Assembly: GCA_017618195.1 (NCBI GenBank)
Contig: JAFZUW010000060.1
Span: 1 to 39,484, forward strand
Origin: Lachnospiraceae bacterium
Lineage (GTDB): Bacteria > Bacillota > Clostridia > Lachnospirales > Lachnospiraceae
DNA: 39,484 bases
Reading direction: 5' to 3'
Numbering within the stretch: the stretch's first letter is position 1; every line of letters starts with the position of its first letter. Below the pieces are notes generated by a model. The model saw nothing but the letters and a program-made list of their open reading frames with translations. It was not told the DNA's origin and did no database searches. Shown piece after piece: positions 7,148-14,659 of the stretch. Made by a program: the position numbers and the translations under genes.

Positions 7148-7176
7148 TTGACATCCCTAATCCGCTGTGCTATCAT
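7148..7176 (+). promoter_or_regulatory. Promoter of nrdD
   Basis: The perfect -35 TTGACA (7148-7153), a 17-base spacer and TATCAT (7171-7176). A small hairpin, GCTTCC/GGAAGC, follows in the leader. Confidence 0.8.
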
Positions 7177-7240
7177 GAGATTAGTCGCTTCCGATATGGA
7201 AGCATGCTGAAAAACAAGTATGAGCGGAAGGAGAATGGGA

Positions 7241-9643
7241 ATGATTCAAGTAGCAAAACGGGACGGGGAATTACGTGATTTTGACCTGCAGAAGATTTGC
7301 GGGGCTATAGAGAAGGCGTTTAAAGCAACGCAGAAAGAATATACCGATGACATCATCAATCTGCTTGCTCTCCGAGTTACCTCTGAATTCCAAAGCAAGG
7401 TAAAAGACGGCGTCGTTGAGGTCGAGGACATCCAGGACTGCGTAGAGCACGTTCTCGAGTCGACCGGTTACACCGATGTCGCTAAAGCATACATTCTGTA
7501 TCGTAAGAATCGTGAGAAGATGCGTAACATGAAGTCCACGATTCTTGATTATAAGGAAATCGTCAACAGTTACGTTCACGAGGAAGACTGGCGCGTTAAG
7601 GAGAACGCGACGGTTACCTATTCCGTGGGCGGTCTGATTCTTCATAACTCCGGCGCCATCACCGCCAACTACTGGCTGAGTGAGGTATACGATCCGGAAA
7701 TCGCCAACGCGCATAAGAACGCGGACATCCATATCCATGACCTCTCCATGCTGACCGGCTACTGCGCAGGATGGTCCTTAAAGCAGCTGATCAAGGAAGG
7801 CCTCGGCGGAATCCGCGGCAAGATGACCTCTTCCCCTGCAAGACATCTGTCGACGCTTGTTAACCAGATGGTTAACTTCCTCGGCATCATGCAGAACGAG
7901 TGGGCGGGCGCGCAGGCATTTTCCTCCTTCGACACCTACCTTGCTCCGTTCGTAAAAGTAGACAATCTTTCCTACAAAGAAGTAAAACAGTGCATCCAGA
8001 GCTTCGTATACGGCGTGAATACCCCGAGCCGTTGGGGTACGCAGGCTCCGTTCAGCAACATTACGCTTGACTGGACCGTACCGGCCGATATGGCGGAACT
8101 TCCGTGCCTGATCGGCGGCGAAGAGATGGATTTCTGCTACAAGGATTGTAAGAAAGAGATGGATATGGTCAACAAGGCCTTCATCGAGATCATGATCGAA
8201 GGTGATGCAAACGGCCGCGGCTTCCAGTATCCGATTCCGACTTACTCCATTACGAGAGACTTTGACTGGTCCGATAACGAGAACAACCGTCTGCTGTTCG
8301 AGATGACCGCGAAGTACGGTACGCCTTACTTCAGCAACTACATCAACAGCGACATGCAGCCGAGCGACGTGCGTTCGATGTGCTGCCGTCTCCGTCTCGA
8401 TCTCCGTGAGCTTCGTAAGAAGACCGGCGGTTTCTTCGGATCCGGCGAGAGCACCGGAAGTATCGGCGTTGTTACGATCAATATGCCGCGTCTTGCTTAT
8501 CTTGCAACCGACGAGGATGATTTCTATAAGCGCCTTGACCATATGATGGATATTGCGGCTCGTTCCCTGAAGGTAAAGAGAACCGTTATCACCCGTCTTA
8601 TGAACGAGGGCCTGTATCCGTACACGAAGCGTTACCTCGGAACGTTCGAGAACCATTTCTCGACGATCGGTCTGCTCGGTATGAACGAGGCAGGTCTTAA
8701 CGCCAAATGGATCGGCAAGGACATGACCACGCAGGAGTGCCAGGACTTCTCCGTACGCGTTCTGAATCACATGAGAGAGCGTCTCTCCGATTACCAGGAG
8801 CAGTACGGCGACCTTTACAACCTCGAGGCAACTCCCGCCGAGTCCACCAGCTACCGTCTTGCGAAGCACGACAAGAAGCATTATCCGGACATCATCACCG
8901 CAGGCAAGGACGGAGAGACTCCTTACTACACGAACAGCTCGCATCTGCCGGTAGGCTACACCGCAGACGTATTTGACGCTCTCGATATCCAGGATCGTCT
9001 CCAGACGCTTTACACGAGCGGTACCGTATTCCACTGCTTCCTCGGCGAGAAACTCCCGGATTGGCAGGCTGCAGCGAAGCTCGTTCGTACGATTGCCGAG
9101 AACTATCAGCTGCCTTACTATACGATGTCCCCGACCTACTCGATCTGTCAGACGCACGGTTACATCACCGGCGAAGTTGACAAGTGTCCAGAGTGCGGAG
9201 CACCGACCGAGATTTACAGCCGTATCACCGGTTACTACCGTGCGGTACAGAACTGGAACCCGGGCAAGCAGCAGGAGTTCAAGGAACGTCTTGAGTACGT
9301 GATCGACGACGGAAAGCTCAACCACGGCATCGAGTCCGCGGAAGAAGCTCAGGAAGTTGTTGAGCGCTCCATGCCGGAGCCGGAGCCCGCTCCCGAGATC
9401 CCGGTAGTGAATGAGAACGGCGAGCTCCTTCTCTTCACAACGAAGACCTGTCCGAACTGCAAACTGGCGAAGGAATTCCTCTCCGGTATGGACTATAAGG
9501 TTGTCGACGCAGAGGAAAATGCGAAGCTGACCATGAAGTACGGTGTAATGCAGGCACCCACGCTTGTTGTTCTGAAGGGTGAGAATGTCGAGAAATATAC
9601 GAATGCTTCCAACATCCGCCGTTTTGTAAACGAGAACAGATAA
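7241..9643 (+). CDS. nrdD: Anaerobic (class III) ribonucleoside-triphosphate reductase with fused C-terminal thioredoxin/glutaredoxin-like domain
   Basis: Reduces ribonucleoside triphosphates to deoxy forms under anaerobic conditions with a glycyl radical. Of 800 residues, about 1-95 form the ATP-cone, the allosteric activity switch. The catalytic barrel follows. The radical site is Gly664 in RITGYYR, preceded by zinc-site cysteines (CQTHGY and DKCPEC). After a Glu/Pro-rich linker near 705-722, residues 724-800 form a thioredoxin/glutaredoxin-like domain with the CPNC pair (Cys737, Cys740) and a cis-Pro stretch QAPTLVV. This domain could reduce the enzyme's own active-site cysteines. The ATG at 7241 was chosen because AAGGAG lies seven bases upstream; two earlier in-frame ATGs are too close or have no site. 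The activase gene nrdG is not in the window. A terminator follows. Confidence 0.95.
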   Translation: MIQVAKRDGELRDFDLQKICGAIEKAFKATQKEYTDDIINLLALRVTSEFQSKVKDGVVEVEDIQDCVEHVLESTGYTDVAKAYILYRKNREKMRNMKSTILDYKEIVNSYVHEEDWRVKENATVTYSVGGLILHNSGAITANYWLSEVYDPEIANAHKNADIHIHDLSMLTGYCAGWSLKQLIKEGLGGIRGKMTSSPARHLSTLVNQMVNFLGIMQNEWAGAQAFSSFDTYLAPFVKVDNLSYKEVKQCIQSFVYGVNTPSRWGTQAPFSNITLDWTVPADMAELPCLIGGEEMDFCYKDCKKEMDMVNKAFIEIMIEGDANGRGFQYPIPTYSITRDFDWSDNENNRLLFEMTAKYGTPYFSNYINSDMQPSDVRSMCCRLRLDLRELRKKTGGFFGSGESTGSIGVVTINMPRLAYLATDEDDFYKRLDHMMDIAARSLKVKRTVITRLMNEGLYPYTKRYLGTFENHFSTIGLLGMNEAGLNAKWIGKDMTTQECQDFSVRVLNHMRERLSDYQEQYGDLYNLEATPAESTSYRLAKHDKKHYPDIITAGKDGETPYYTNSSHLPVGYTADVFDALDIQDRLQTLYTSGTVFHCFLGEKLPDWQAAAKLVRTIAENYQLPYYTMSPTYSICQTHGYITGEVDKCPECGAPTEIYSRITGYYRAVQNWNPGKQQEFKERLEYVIDDGKLNHGIESAEEAQEVVERSMPEPEPAPEIPVVNENGELLLFTTKTCPNCKLAKEFLSGMDYKVVDAEENAKLTMKYGVMQAPTLVVLKGENVEKYTNASNIRRFVNENR

Positions 9644-9657
9644 GGCAGAAATACCGT

Positions 9658-9690
9658 GAGGAGTCATTCGAAAGAGTGGCTCCTCATTTT
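9658..9690 (+). terminator. Terminator of nrdD
   Basis: GAGGAGTCATTC and GAGTGGCTCCTC pair over 12 bp (two G-U pairs) around a GAAA tetraloop, followed by ATTTT. Confidence 0.85.
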
Positions 9691-9752
9691 CCGTATAAGG
9701 AGTAAGGGAGGCGGGGCAACCGCCGCAAAAACGAATAAGGGGGCAGGCAGCC

Positions 9753-10601
9753 ATGAGCTATGCTGATGAGGTATTTATCCGGATGTGCAGGGACGTTTTG
9801 GAGAACGGAACGAGCACGGAAGGCGAAGCGGTACGTCCGCATTGGGAAGACGGAGCCGCTGCATATACGATCAAAAAGTTCGGCGTTGTAAACCGGTACG
9901 ATCTCAGTAAGGAATTCCCGGCACAGACGCTTCGTAAGACGCCGATCAAGTCCGCAACGGACGAGCTTTTGTGGATCTGGCAGAAGAAGAGCAACAACGT
10001 TAACGATTTCGGGCAGCACATCTGGGATTCGTGGGCCGATGAGACCGGGTCTATCGGAAAGGCATACGGCTACCAGATGAGCGTGAAGCACCAATACAAA
10101 GAGGGCATGTTCGACCAGGTGGACCGCGTACTTTACGACCTTCAGCATACGCCGTACAGCCGCCGCATTCTGACGAACATTTACGTGCATCAGGATCTGC
10201 ATGAGATGCATCTGTATCCGTGCGCGTACAGCATGACCTTTAACGTGACGAAGCCGAAGGACGGCGGCAAGCTCGTGTTGAACACGATCCTCAACCAGCG
10301 CTCGCAGGACATCCTTGCGGCAAATGCGTGGAACGTCGCACAATATGCGGTTTTGACACACATGTTCGCGCAGGTTTGCGATATGCAGGTCGGCGAGTTC
10401 GTGCACGTCATCGCGGACGCCCATATTTACGATCGCCACATTCCGATCGTGAAGGAACTGATTGAGCGCCCGACCTTCCCGGCGCCGAAGTTCAAACTGA
10501 ATCCCGAGATCAAGAATTTCTACGATTTCACAAAGGACGACGTGGAGCTTACCGATTATCAATTCGGACCTCCGGTCGGAAAGATTCCGGTAGCGATTTA
10601 A
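9753..10601 (+). CDS. thyA: Thymidylate synthase (ThyA type)
   Basis: Converts dUMP to dTMP with methylenetetrahydrofolate and releases dihydrofolate, which FolA (encoded at 13978-14493) recycles. The 282 residues are close to the usual 264-316 of the family. Cys157 in LYPCAYS is the catalytic nucleophile. YSRRILTN near 131, QRSQD near 184 and DAHIYDRH near 225 are the conserved phosphate- and nucleotide-binding parts. AAGGGGG about 8 bases before the ATG supports the start. The gene follows nrdD after a terminator, so both are dNTP-supply genes, but I could not place a separate promoter with confidence. Confidence 0.93.
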   Translation: MSYADEVFIRMCRDVLENGTSTEGEAVRPHWEDGAAAYTIKKFGVVNRYDLSKEFPAQTLRKTPIKSATDELLWIWQKKSNNVNDFGQHIWDSWADETGSIGKAYGYQMSVKHQYKEGMFDQVDRVLYDLQHTPYSRRILTNIYVHQDLHEMHLYPCAYSMTFNVTKPKDGGKLVLNTILNQRSQDILAANAWNVAQYAVLTHMFAQVCDMQVGEFVHVIADAHIYDRHIPIVKELIERPTFPAPKFKLNPEIKNFYDFTKDDVELTDYQFGPPVGKIPVAI

Positions 10602-10620
10602 AAGGCTCGCGAGACGGGGC

Positions 10621-10648
10621 AAGCCGGACGGAACGCATTGTCCGGCTT
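10621..10648 (+). other. Hairpin after thyA without T tract
   Basis: AAGCCGGAC (10621-10629) and GTCCGGCTT (10640-10648) form a perfect 9-bp stem with a ten-base loop. The lack of a T run makes it an unlikely terminator; it may stabilise the 3' end. Confidence 0.5.
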
Positions 10649-10687
10649 ACATGAAAAGAGATTATTGTCCTTCCTTAATCAAAACAG

Positions 10688-10725
10688 AAAGACCGAAACT
10701 CATTCGATGGGTTTCGGTCTTTTTA
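10688..10725. terminator. Terminator between thyA and the converging plsC
   Basis: AAAGACCGAAAC (10688-10699) and GTTTCGGTCTTT (10711-10722) form a perfect 12-bp stem. TTT follows on the plus strand, and TTTCTGTTTT on the minus strand makes it usable from both sides. Confidence 0.85.
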
Positions 10726-10815
10726 CGCTTTGTCAGATTACCGGATGAAGCAGCGGGAGACGGCTTGAAAGACCATCCGCGCTGCGCCTGCGGTCTCAGG
10801 ACAGAGGATGGAGGC

Positions 10816-11541
10816 TCATTTGCCGAGAGCCTGTTTCATCTTTTGGTAAAGCTCTTCGCCGAGTTCAACGGAACGCTTTGCTTTGGCGTCCTCGGCAGAT
10901 ACGACTTCGAGGATACGGAGCGTTACATGCGTCTTTTTGGGGAAACGGTCACGGACAAGTTCGGTCCCCTCGATCGTAGCAACGACAATCGGAACGTTGG
11001 CCTTCTGCGCTATCTTCAATACACCGGCGTGGAACGGAAGCAGTTCATTCGAGAAGCTCCGCTTTCCTTCGGGATATACGCCGACCGAGCAGACATTGTT
11101 CTGAATGAGCTTGGCGGAATGGTTGATGATCTTCAGCGCATCCCGCGGATCGTCCCGCTCGAGGGGCATGTAGCAGACTCTTCTTACGATGCGTCCGAAG
11201 ACGGGCATAATCAGATTTTCCTTTTTCGAGATGAAGGAAAGCTGATATTTCCGCATTGCTTTGGCCGTAACGAGCGGATCGAAATTGGACCGGTGGTTGC
11301 AAATCAGAAGAAAACGTCCGGAAGGCATCTTCTCGTCGCCCTCGTAATGAATCTTCACGCGTGAGAAGAAAAGGCCGATCCGTACGAGCGTGTTGTAAAG
11401 CCAGCGGTAGAAAGCATTGTCGGTTTCGTAAAGCTTGTTCGGATTGACAAACCGTCCCGCAACGAAAGGTACGAATACGTAAAATGCAAACAGTGCTACG
11501 GGAATCAGAAGGATAATGCCGATGATCAAAAATGGGTTCAT
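10816..11541 (-). CDS. plsC: 1-acyl-sn-glycerol-3-phosphate acyltransferase (PlsC family)
   Basis: Membrane enzyme that adds the second acyl chain to lysophosphatidic acid to give phosphatidic acid. The 241-residue protein starts with a membrane segment (residues 4-26). The acyltransferase HX4D motif is His83 to Asp88 in NHRSNFD, and the glycerophosphate-binding motif is VYPEGKRS near 145. Its ATG overlaps the histidine-kinase stop codon (ATGA, 11538-11541), and GAGGAG lies just upstream. It is the last gene of the operon plsY - regulator - kinase - plsC. The upstream enzyme PlsY makes its substrate, so the two catalytic steps flank the two-component system. Confidence 0.9.
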   Translation of the reverse strand: MNPFLIIGIILLIPVALFAFYVFVPFVAGRFVNPNKLYETDNAFYRWLYNTLVRIGLFFSRVKIHYEGDEKMPSGRFLLICNHRSNFDPLVTAKAMRKYQLSFISKKENLIMPVFGRIVRRVCYMPLERDDPRDALKIINHSAKLIQNNVCSVGVYPEGKRSFSNELLPFHAGVLKIAQKANVPIVVATIEGTELVRDRFPKKTHVTLRILEVVSAEDAKAKRSVELGEELYQKMKQALGK

Positions 11542-12599
11542 AATGTCTCCTCTTCATACCGGTCCCGGGGAAGGACCACGCGGAATATGCTGCCGGTTCC
11601 GTCCGTGCGGTTGGAAGCAGTAACGAGCCCGCCGCTGAGACCGACAATCTTACGGACAAGCGAAAGCCCGAGACCGTTACCTTCGGTCTTGTGGGAGCTG
11701 TCCGCCTGGAAAAACCGTTCAAATATATGGGAAAGGGCGGCTTCATCGATGCCGGGCCCTTCGTCTTCAATTGTGAAAATGATCTGTCCGAGAGCCTCGT
11801 TCAGATTCAGCCGGAGCGAGACTCTGCCGCCGCGGGGGCTGAATTTGACGGCGTTGCCGATCAGGTTGCTCCATACGTGAGCCATCAGATTCTCGTAGCC
11901 GCGATATTCAATCTCATCCAGATCGACATCAAGGTCGATATCCTTCTCGGTCCATTTGTCCTCTAAAAGAACGAGTGAGAGACGGATCTGCTCGTCTAAG
12001 CGGTACGTTGTCACGGTACGCTCAAGCGAGGAGTTGTCAAGCTTCGAAAGAAGCAGTATGTTGCCGACCAGGTCGGAAAGACGCGAAGTGTTCAGAAGGA
12101 TCCGGTTCACGTATTCCGCTTCGGCTTCCGGAGACTGCTCGCCCTGCAGAAGGGTGGCGTAGCCCTGGATCGCATTAATCGGCGTTTTGAATTCGTGGGA
12201 AACGTTGGAAACAAAATCGGACTGGATGATCTCCGTTGCACCGAGTTCCTGTGTCATTGTGTTGAAGTCGCGGTACAGGTTCTGAATCTCGCGGATACGG
12301 ATGTCGGGGTCAAGCGTCGCGGAGAAGTCTCCTTTGGCGACTTTACGCATGGCAGTGCCGAGCCGCGTGATCGGGCGGAAGAAGAACCGGCTCAGGAATA
12401 TGTTTACGGAATATCCGATGAGCAGGCTGAAGAACAGCATCGTCAGAATCGCAATATAATCCAGACTGAAATGAAAACTCCGGCCGAGTGCTTTTGTAAG
12501 ACCTGCGGTCAGCAAAAGCATGCCGAAGACTTCAGCAAGAACGATAACGGTAAAATAGATTCGGAGATTGATATAGGCCTTCTTCTTGTCCGGTTTCAT
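11538..12599 (-). CDS. Membrane sensor histidine kinase
   Basis: Two-component sensor of 353 residues. Two membrane helices (about 12-33 and 47-70) are joined by only a short outside loop, so it probably senses the membrane or an internal signal rather than a large external ligand. A HAMP linker (about 70-122) follows. The H-box SNVSHEFKTP has the phosphorylated His135. The N-box is NLIGNAVKFSP, and the ATP lid motifs are DEGPGID and GNGLGLSLV. It starts four bases after the response regulator ends and overlaps plsC by four bases. The neighbours suggest that it governs, or responds to, phospholipid synthesis, but this is inferred only from context. Confidence 0.92.
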   Translation of the reverse strand: MKPDKKKAYINLRIYFTVIVLAEVFGMLLLTAGLTKALGRSFHFSLDYIAILTMLFFSLLIGYSVNIFLSRFFFRPITRLGTAMRKVAKGDFSATLDPDIRIREIQNLYRDFNTMTQELGATEIIQSDFVSNVSHEFKTPINAIQGYATLLQGEQSPEAEAEYVNRILLNTSRLSDLVGNILLLSKLDNSSLERTVTTYRLDEQIRLSLVLLEDKWTEKDIDLDVDLDEIEYRGYENLMAHVWSNLIGNAVKFSPRGGRVSLRLNLNEALGQIIFTIEDEGPGIDEAALSHIFERFFQADSSHKTEGNGLGLSLVRKIVGLSGGLVTASNRTDGTGSIFRVVLPRDRYEEETL

Positions 12600-12602
12600 G
12601 GG

Positions 12603-13274
12603 TTATTTCTTCACCACCTTATAACCTACGCCGCGGATGGTTATGATCGAGAAATCGCTGTTGTCGCGGAAACGCTCGCGGAGCCTTCCGATATGGACCT
12701 CTACGGTATGGGTATCGGCAAATCCGTCGTAGCCCCATACTTCATCCATCAGCTGCTTTCGAGTGAAAATCTTTCCGGTATAAGAAGCCATCTTATAGAG
12801 CAGCATGAATTCCTTCTGCGGGAGGATCGTCGTCGTGTCGCCGACGGTCACGGTCAGTGTGTCGCACTCAAGCGTCGTGCTGCCGATCACGAGACGCCGC
12901 TCGCTCTGAATGCGAGCGCGGCGCAGAAGGGCGTTAACGCGAAGTACCATCTCATTGATGTTGACCGGTTTTACCATATAGTCATCGACACCGGAGCGGA
13001 AGCCTTCCTCCATGTCGTCAAATCCGCCTTTGGCGGTGATCATCAGCACGGGAATGTTCTGTTCCGCTTCGCGAAGCGAGTGAACCAGTTCGTAACCGTT
13101 CATAACCGGCATCATAATGTCGGAGATCAACAGGTCAAAATACTCTCTGTGAAGCGCATCGAGAGCCTCGGCGCCGTTCTGCACTGCCGTAACCGAATAG
13201 CCGTTGCCGGTCAGTACGCAGGAGAAGAGCTGGGAAAGCTCGACGTCATCTTCCGCAATAAGAATCTTCTGCAT
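12603..13274 (-). CDS. OmpR/PhoB-family response regulator
   Basis: DNA-binding partner of the adjoining kinase, 223 residues. The receiver domain has the acidic pair in AEDD (8-10), the phosphorylated Asp52 in ISDIMMP, and the conserved Lys in VKPVN. The C-terminal winged-helix domain is seen in KEFMLLYKMASYTGKIFTRKQL and ends IRGVGYKVVKK, typical of OmpR/PhoB members. Only three bases separate it from plsY before it and from the kinase after it. Target promoters are not visible; the plsY promoter at 13943-13971 is the obvious place to look. Confidence 0.93.
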   Translation of the reverse strand: MQKILIAEDDVELSQLFSCVLTGNGYSVTAVQNGAEALDALHREYFDLLISDIMMPVMNGYELVHSLREAEQNIPVLMITAKGGFDDMEEGFRSGVDDYMVKPVNINEMVLRVNALLRRARIQSERRLVIGSTTLECDTLTVTVGDTTTILPQKEFMLLYKMASYTGKIFTRKQLMDEVWGYDGFADTHTVEVHIGRLRERFRDNSDFSIITIRGVGYKVVKK

Positions 13275-13277
13275 GAA

Positions 13278-13916
13278 TTAAATGCCTTCCTTCCTCTGGA
13301 CGCGTTCGATCTCCTCATCTCGGCGCCAGATGAAACTGAAATGCGCTTCGGTTCCGTTCATGATCCGGATAAAGTTGTTCCGGTGCTTGTATATCATGAT
13401 GAGTCCTGTGATCGTAAAGATGACCCATCCGATCCGGTCGCCGGTAAGAAGTCCGTAAACGACGGGAGCGTAAAGCGCAACCGAAGTCGGAACGAAGCAG
13501 ATATAGTCCGTTACAAGGACGAGGATAAGGCTTATGGCAAGGAACAGGCAGAACAGTCTGGCACTGTACGCAAGTACGGTGCCTCCCGTGCAGGCGAGTC
13601 CTTTGCCGCCGCTGAATTTCATAAAAACAGGGAAAATGTGACCCAGAATGCAGGCGGATCCTGCACAAACCTTGGAAAGAGGAACATCCGGGAACAGGAT
13701 TCCCGCGAGCCGTACAACCAGATAGGCCTTCAGAATGTCCAGAATGGCACAGATTGCCCCGGCTTTCTTCCCGTAGTGGATCAAAGCATTCGAAGCTCCC
13801 GCGTTATGCGAACCGGACTTCCGGATGTCTTCTCCCTTCAATAGTCCGAGCAAATAAGCAGGATTGATTGAACCGATTAAATAACTGCCGATAGTAGAAA
13901 TAATAATCGCTTCCAT
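13278..13916 (-). CDS. plsY: Acyl-phosphate:glycerol-3-phosphate acyltransferase PlsY
   Basis: Membrane enzyme that transfers an acyl chain from acyl-phosphate to glycerol-3-phosphate, the first step of phospholipid synthesis in most Gram-positive bacteria. The 212-residue protein has about five membrane segments. The three known motifs are visible: GSHNAGASN (near 35-43), the glycine-rich loop FSGGKGLA (near 101-108), and the last one around IYKHRNNFIRIMNG. AAGGGGG lies about ten bases before the ATG and is also the distal arm of the hairpin at 13927-13962. It is the first gene of the operon with the two-component system and plsC. Confidence 0.93.
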   Translation of the reverse strand: MEAIIISTIGSYLIGSINPAYLLGLLKGEDIRKSGSHNAGASNALIHYGKKAGAICAILDILKAYLVVRLAGILFPDVPLSKVCAGSACILGHIFPVFMKFSGGKGLACTGGTVLAYSARLFCLFLAISLILVLVTDYICFVPTSVALYAPVVYGLLTGDRIGWVIFTITGLIMIYKHRNNFIRIMNGTEAHFSFIWRRDEEIERVQRKEGI

Positions 13917-13926
13917 AAATGTAAAA

Positions 13927-13962
13927 CCCCCTTCAGTATATTATTATATACTGAAAAGGGGG
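13927..13962 (-). terminator. Terminator of folA that also contains the plsY promoter -10 and ribosome binding site
   Basis: Read on the minus strand, CCCCC, TT (bulge), TTCAGTATAT, a loop of four, ATATACTGAA, GGGGG and TTTT form a 15-bp stem followed by a T run. It ends folA transcription. The -10 TATAAT of plsY lies across its loop, and the AAGGGGG of the descending arm is the plsY ribosome binding site. Confidence 0.75.
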
Positions 13963-13971
13963 CTTTGCCAA
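13943..13971 (-). promoter_or_regulatory. Promoter of the plsY - two-component - plsC operon
   Basis: On the minus strand TTGGCA (13971-13966), a 17-base spacer and a perfect TATAAT (13948-13943). The transcript would begin near 13936, just before the ribosome binding site, giving a leader of about 20 bases without the full hairpin. Confidence 0.7.
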
Positions 13972-13977
13972 CTACAA

Positions 13978-14493
13978 TTATTGTTGAGATTCATCCTCGG
14001 GAGCGTCTTTGCGGACATACTTCGTGAACGAATAGACGATGTCATAATAGGTCTGTTCCTCGCTCTCTTCGACACACTCCCACATCGGGTCGGAATCGAG
14101 GTCAGGGAAGAAGGTATCCGCGTCGTAGCGGTAATCAATCTTGGTCACGTAAGCGGTGTCGCAGTACGGCAGCAACTGGCGGTAGATGCTTGCGCCGCCG
14201 ATGACGTAAACGTTCTCATCGGGATCTTTAAGTGCGGCATCGATCGCATCTTCCACACTGTGCACGATCTCGGCACCCGGAACGTGGTAATTAGGGTCTC
14301 TCGTGATCACGATGTTGCGGCGGTTCTTAAGAGGCATTCCGCCCGGAAAACTCTCCAGTGTCGTGCGGCCCATGATGACGGTCTTGCCCGCGGTCTCGGT
14401 GCGGAAGAACCGCATATCGGCGGGAATGCTTACAAGAAGCTTGTTCTTGAAACCGATTCCCCAGTGGTTATCTACGGCAACGATACATTTCAT
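13978..14493 (-). CDS. folA: Dihydrofolate reductase
   Basis: Reduces dihydrofolate to tetrahydrofolate with NADPH, which is needed after each ThyA reaction. The 171 residues begin MKCIVAVDNHWGIG, the usual DHFR N-terminus with the Met20-type loop. PADMRFFRTET carries the acidic substrate-binding residue. TVIMGRTTLES, RRNIVITRD and VYVIGGASIYRQLLP are the NADPH-binding parts. The ATG at 14493 follows AAGGAAAG. A longer frame upstream has no ribosome binding site and would run into a structured intergenic repeat. The acidic C-terminal tail (KDAPEDESQQ) is a small extension. A terminator at 13962-13927 separates it from plsY. Confidence 0.93.
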   Translation of the reverse strand: MKCIVAVDNHWGIGFKNKLLVSIPADMRFFRTETAGKTVIMGRTTLESFPGGMPLKNRRNIVITRDPNYHVPGAEIVHSVEDAIDAALKDPDENVYVIGGASIYRQLLPYCDTAYVTKIDYRYDADTFFPDLDSDPMWECVEESEEQTYYDIVYSFTKYVRKDAPEDESQQ

Positions 14494-14529
14494 AATTCTT
14501 TCCTTTCGGATGATGTTTATATGACAGAT

Positions 14530-14608
14530 GGTCAGGGCGCGTCCGGAAGGAGGATGCAAGAGGATTCAGCTCCTCGTCGCGTGTACTCCTTCCGAGGCGG
14601 CCCGTACC
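14530..14608. repeat. Structured intergenic repeat, copy 1
   Basis: Read on the plus strand: GGTCAGGGC, GCGTC, the stem CGGAAGGAG (14544-14552), ATGCAA, the hairpin AGGATTCAGCTCCT (14561-14574), CTCCTTCCG (14586-14594), AGGCG and GCCCGTACC (14600-14608). The same architecture with different but paired stem bases is at 20094-20167. It lies between the ilvE terminator and folA. Both genes are on the minus strand, so this copy is inverted relative to its downstream gene. Confidence 0.65.
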
Positions 14609-14621
14609 GGTTTGTTCAGAA

Positions 14622-14653
14622 AAAATGCCCTCTCTCCGAAAGGAAAGAGGGCA
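14622..14653 (-). terminator. Terminator of ilvE
   Basis: On the minus strand ATGCCCTCTTTCC and GGAGAGAGGGCAT pair over 13 bp (one G-U pair) around TTTC, followed by TTTTT. It starts within seven bases of the ilvE stop codon. Confidence 0.88.
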
Positions 14654-14659
14654 TCGGTA

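Noticed and set aside
7778-9754. 658-codon open frame on the minus strand
   Set aside because: It lies wholly antisense to nrdD, whose protein has all family motifs. The antisense frame results from codon bias and has no recognisable domain or ribosome binding site.
12195-13844. 549-codon plus-strand open frame opposite the histidine kinase, response regulator and plsY
   Set aside because: All three minus-strand genes have complete domain motifs and tight operon spacing. The plus-strand frame has no ribosome binding site or known domain.
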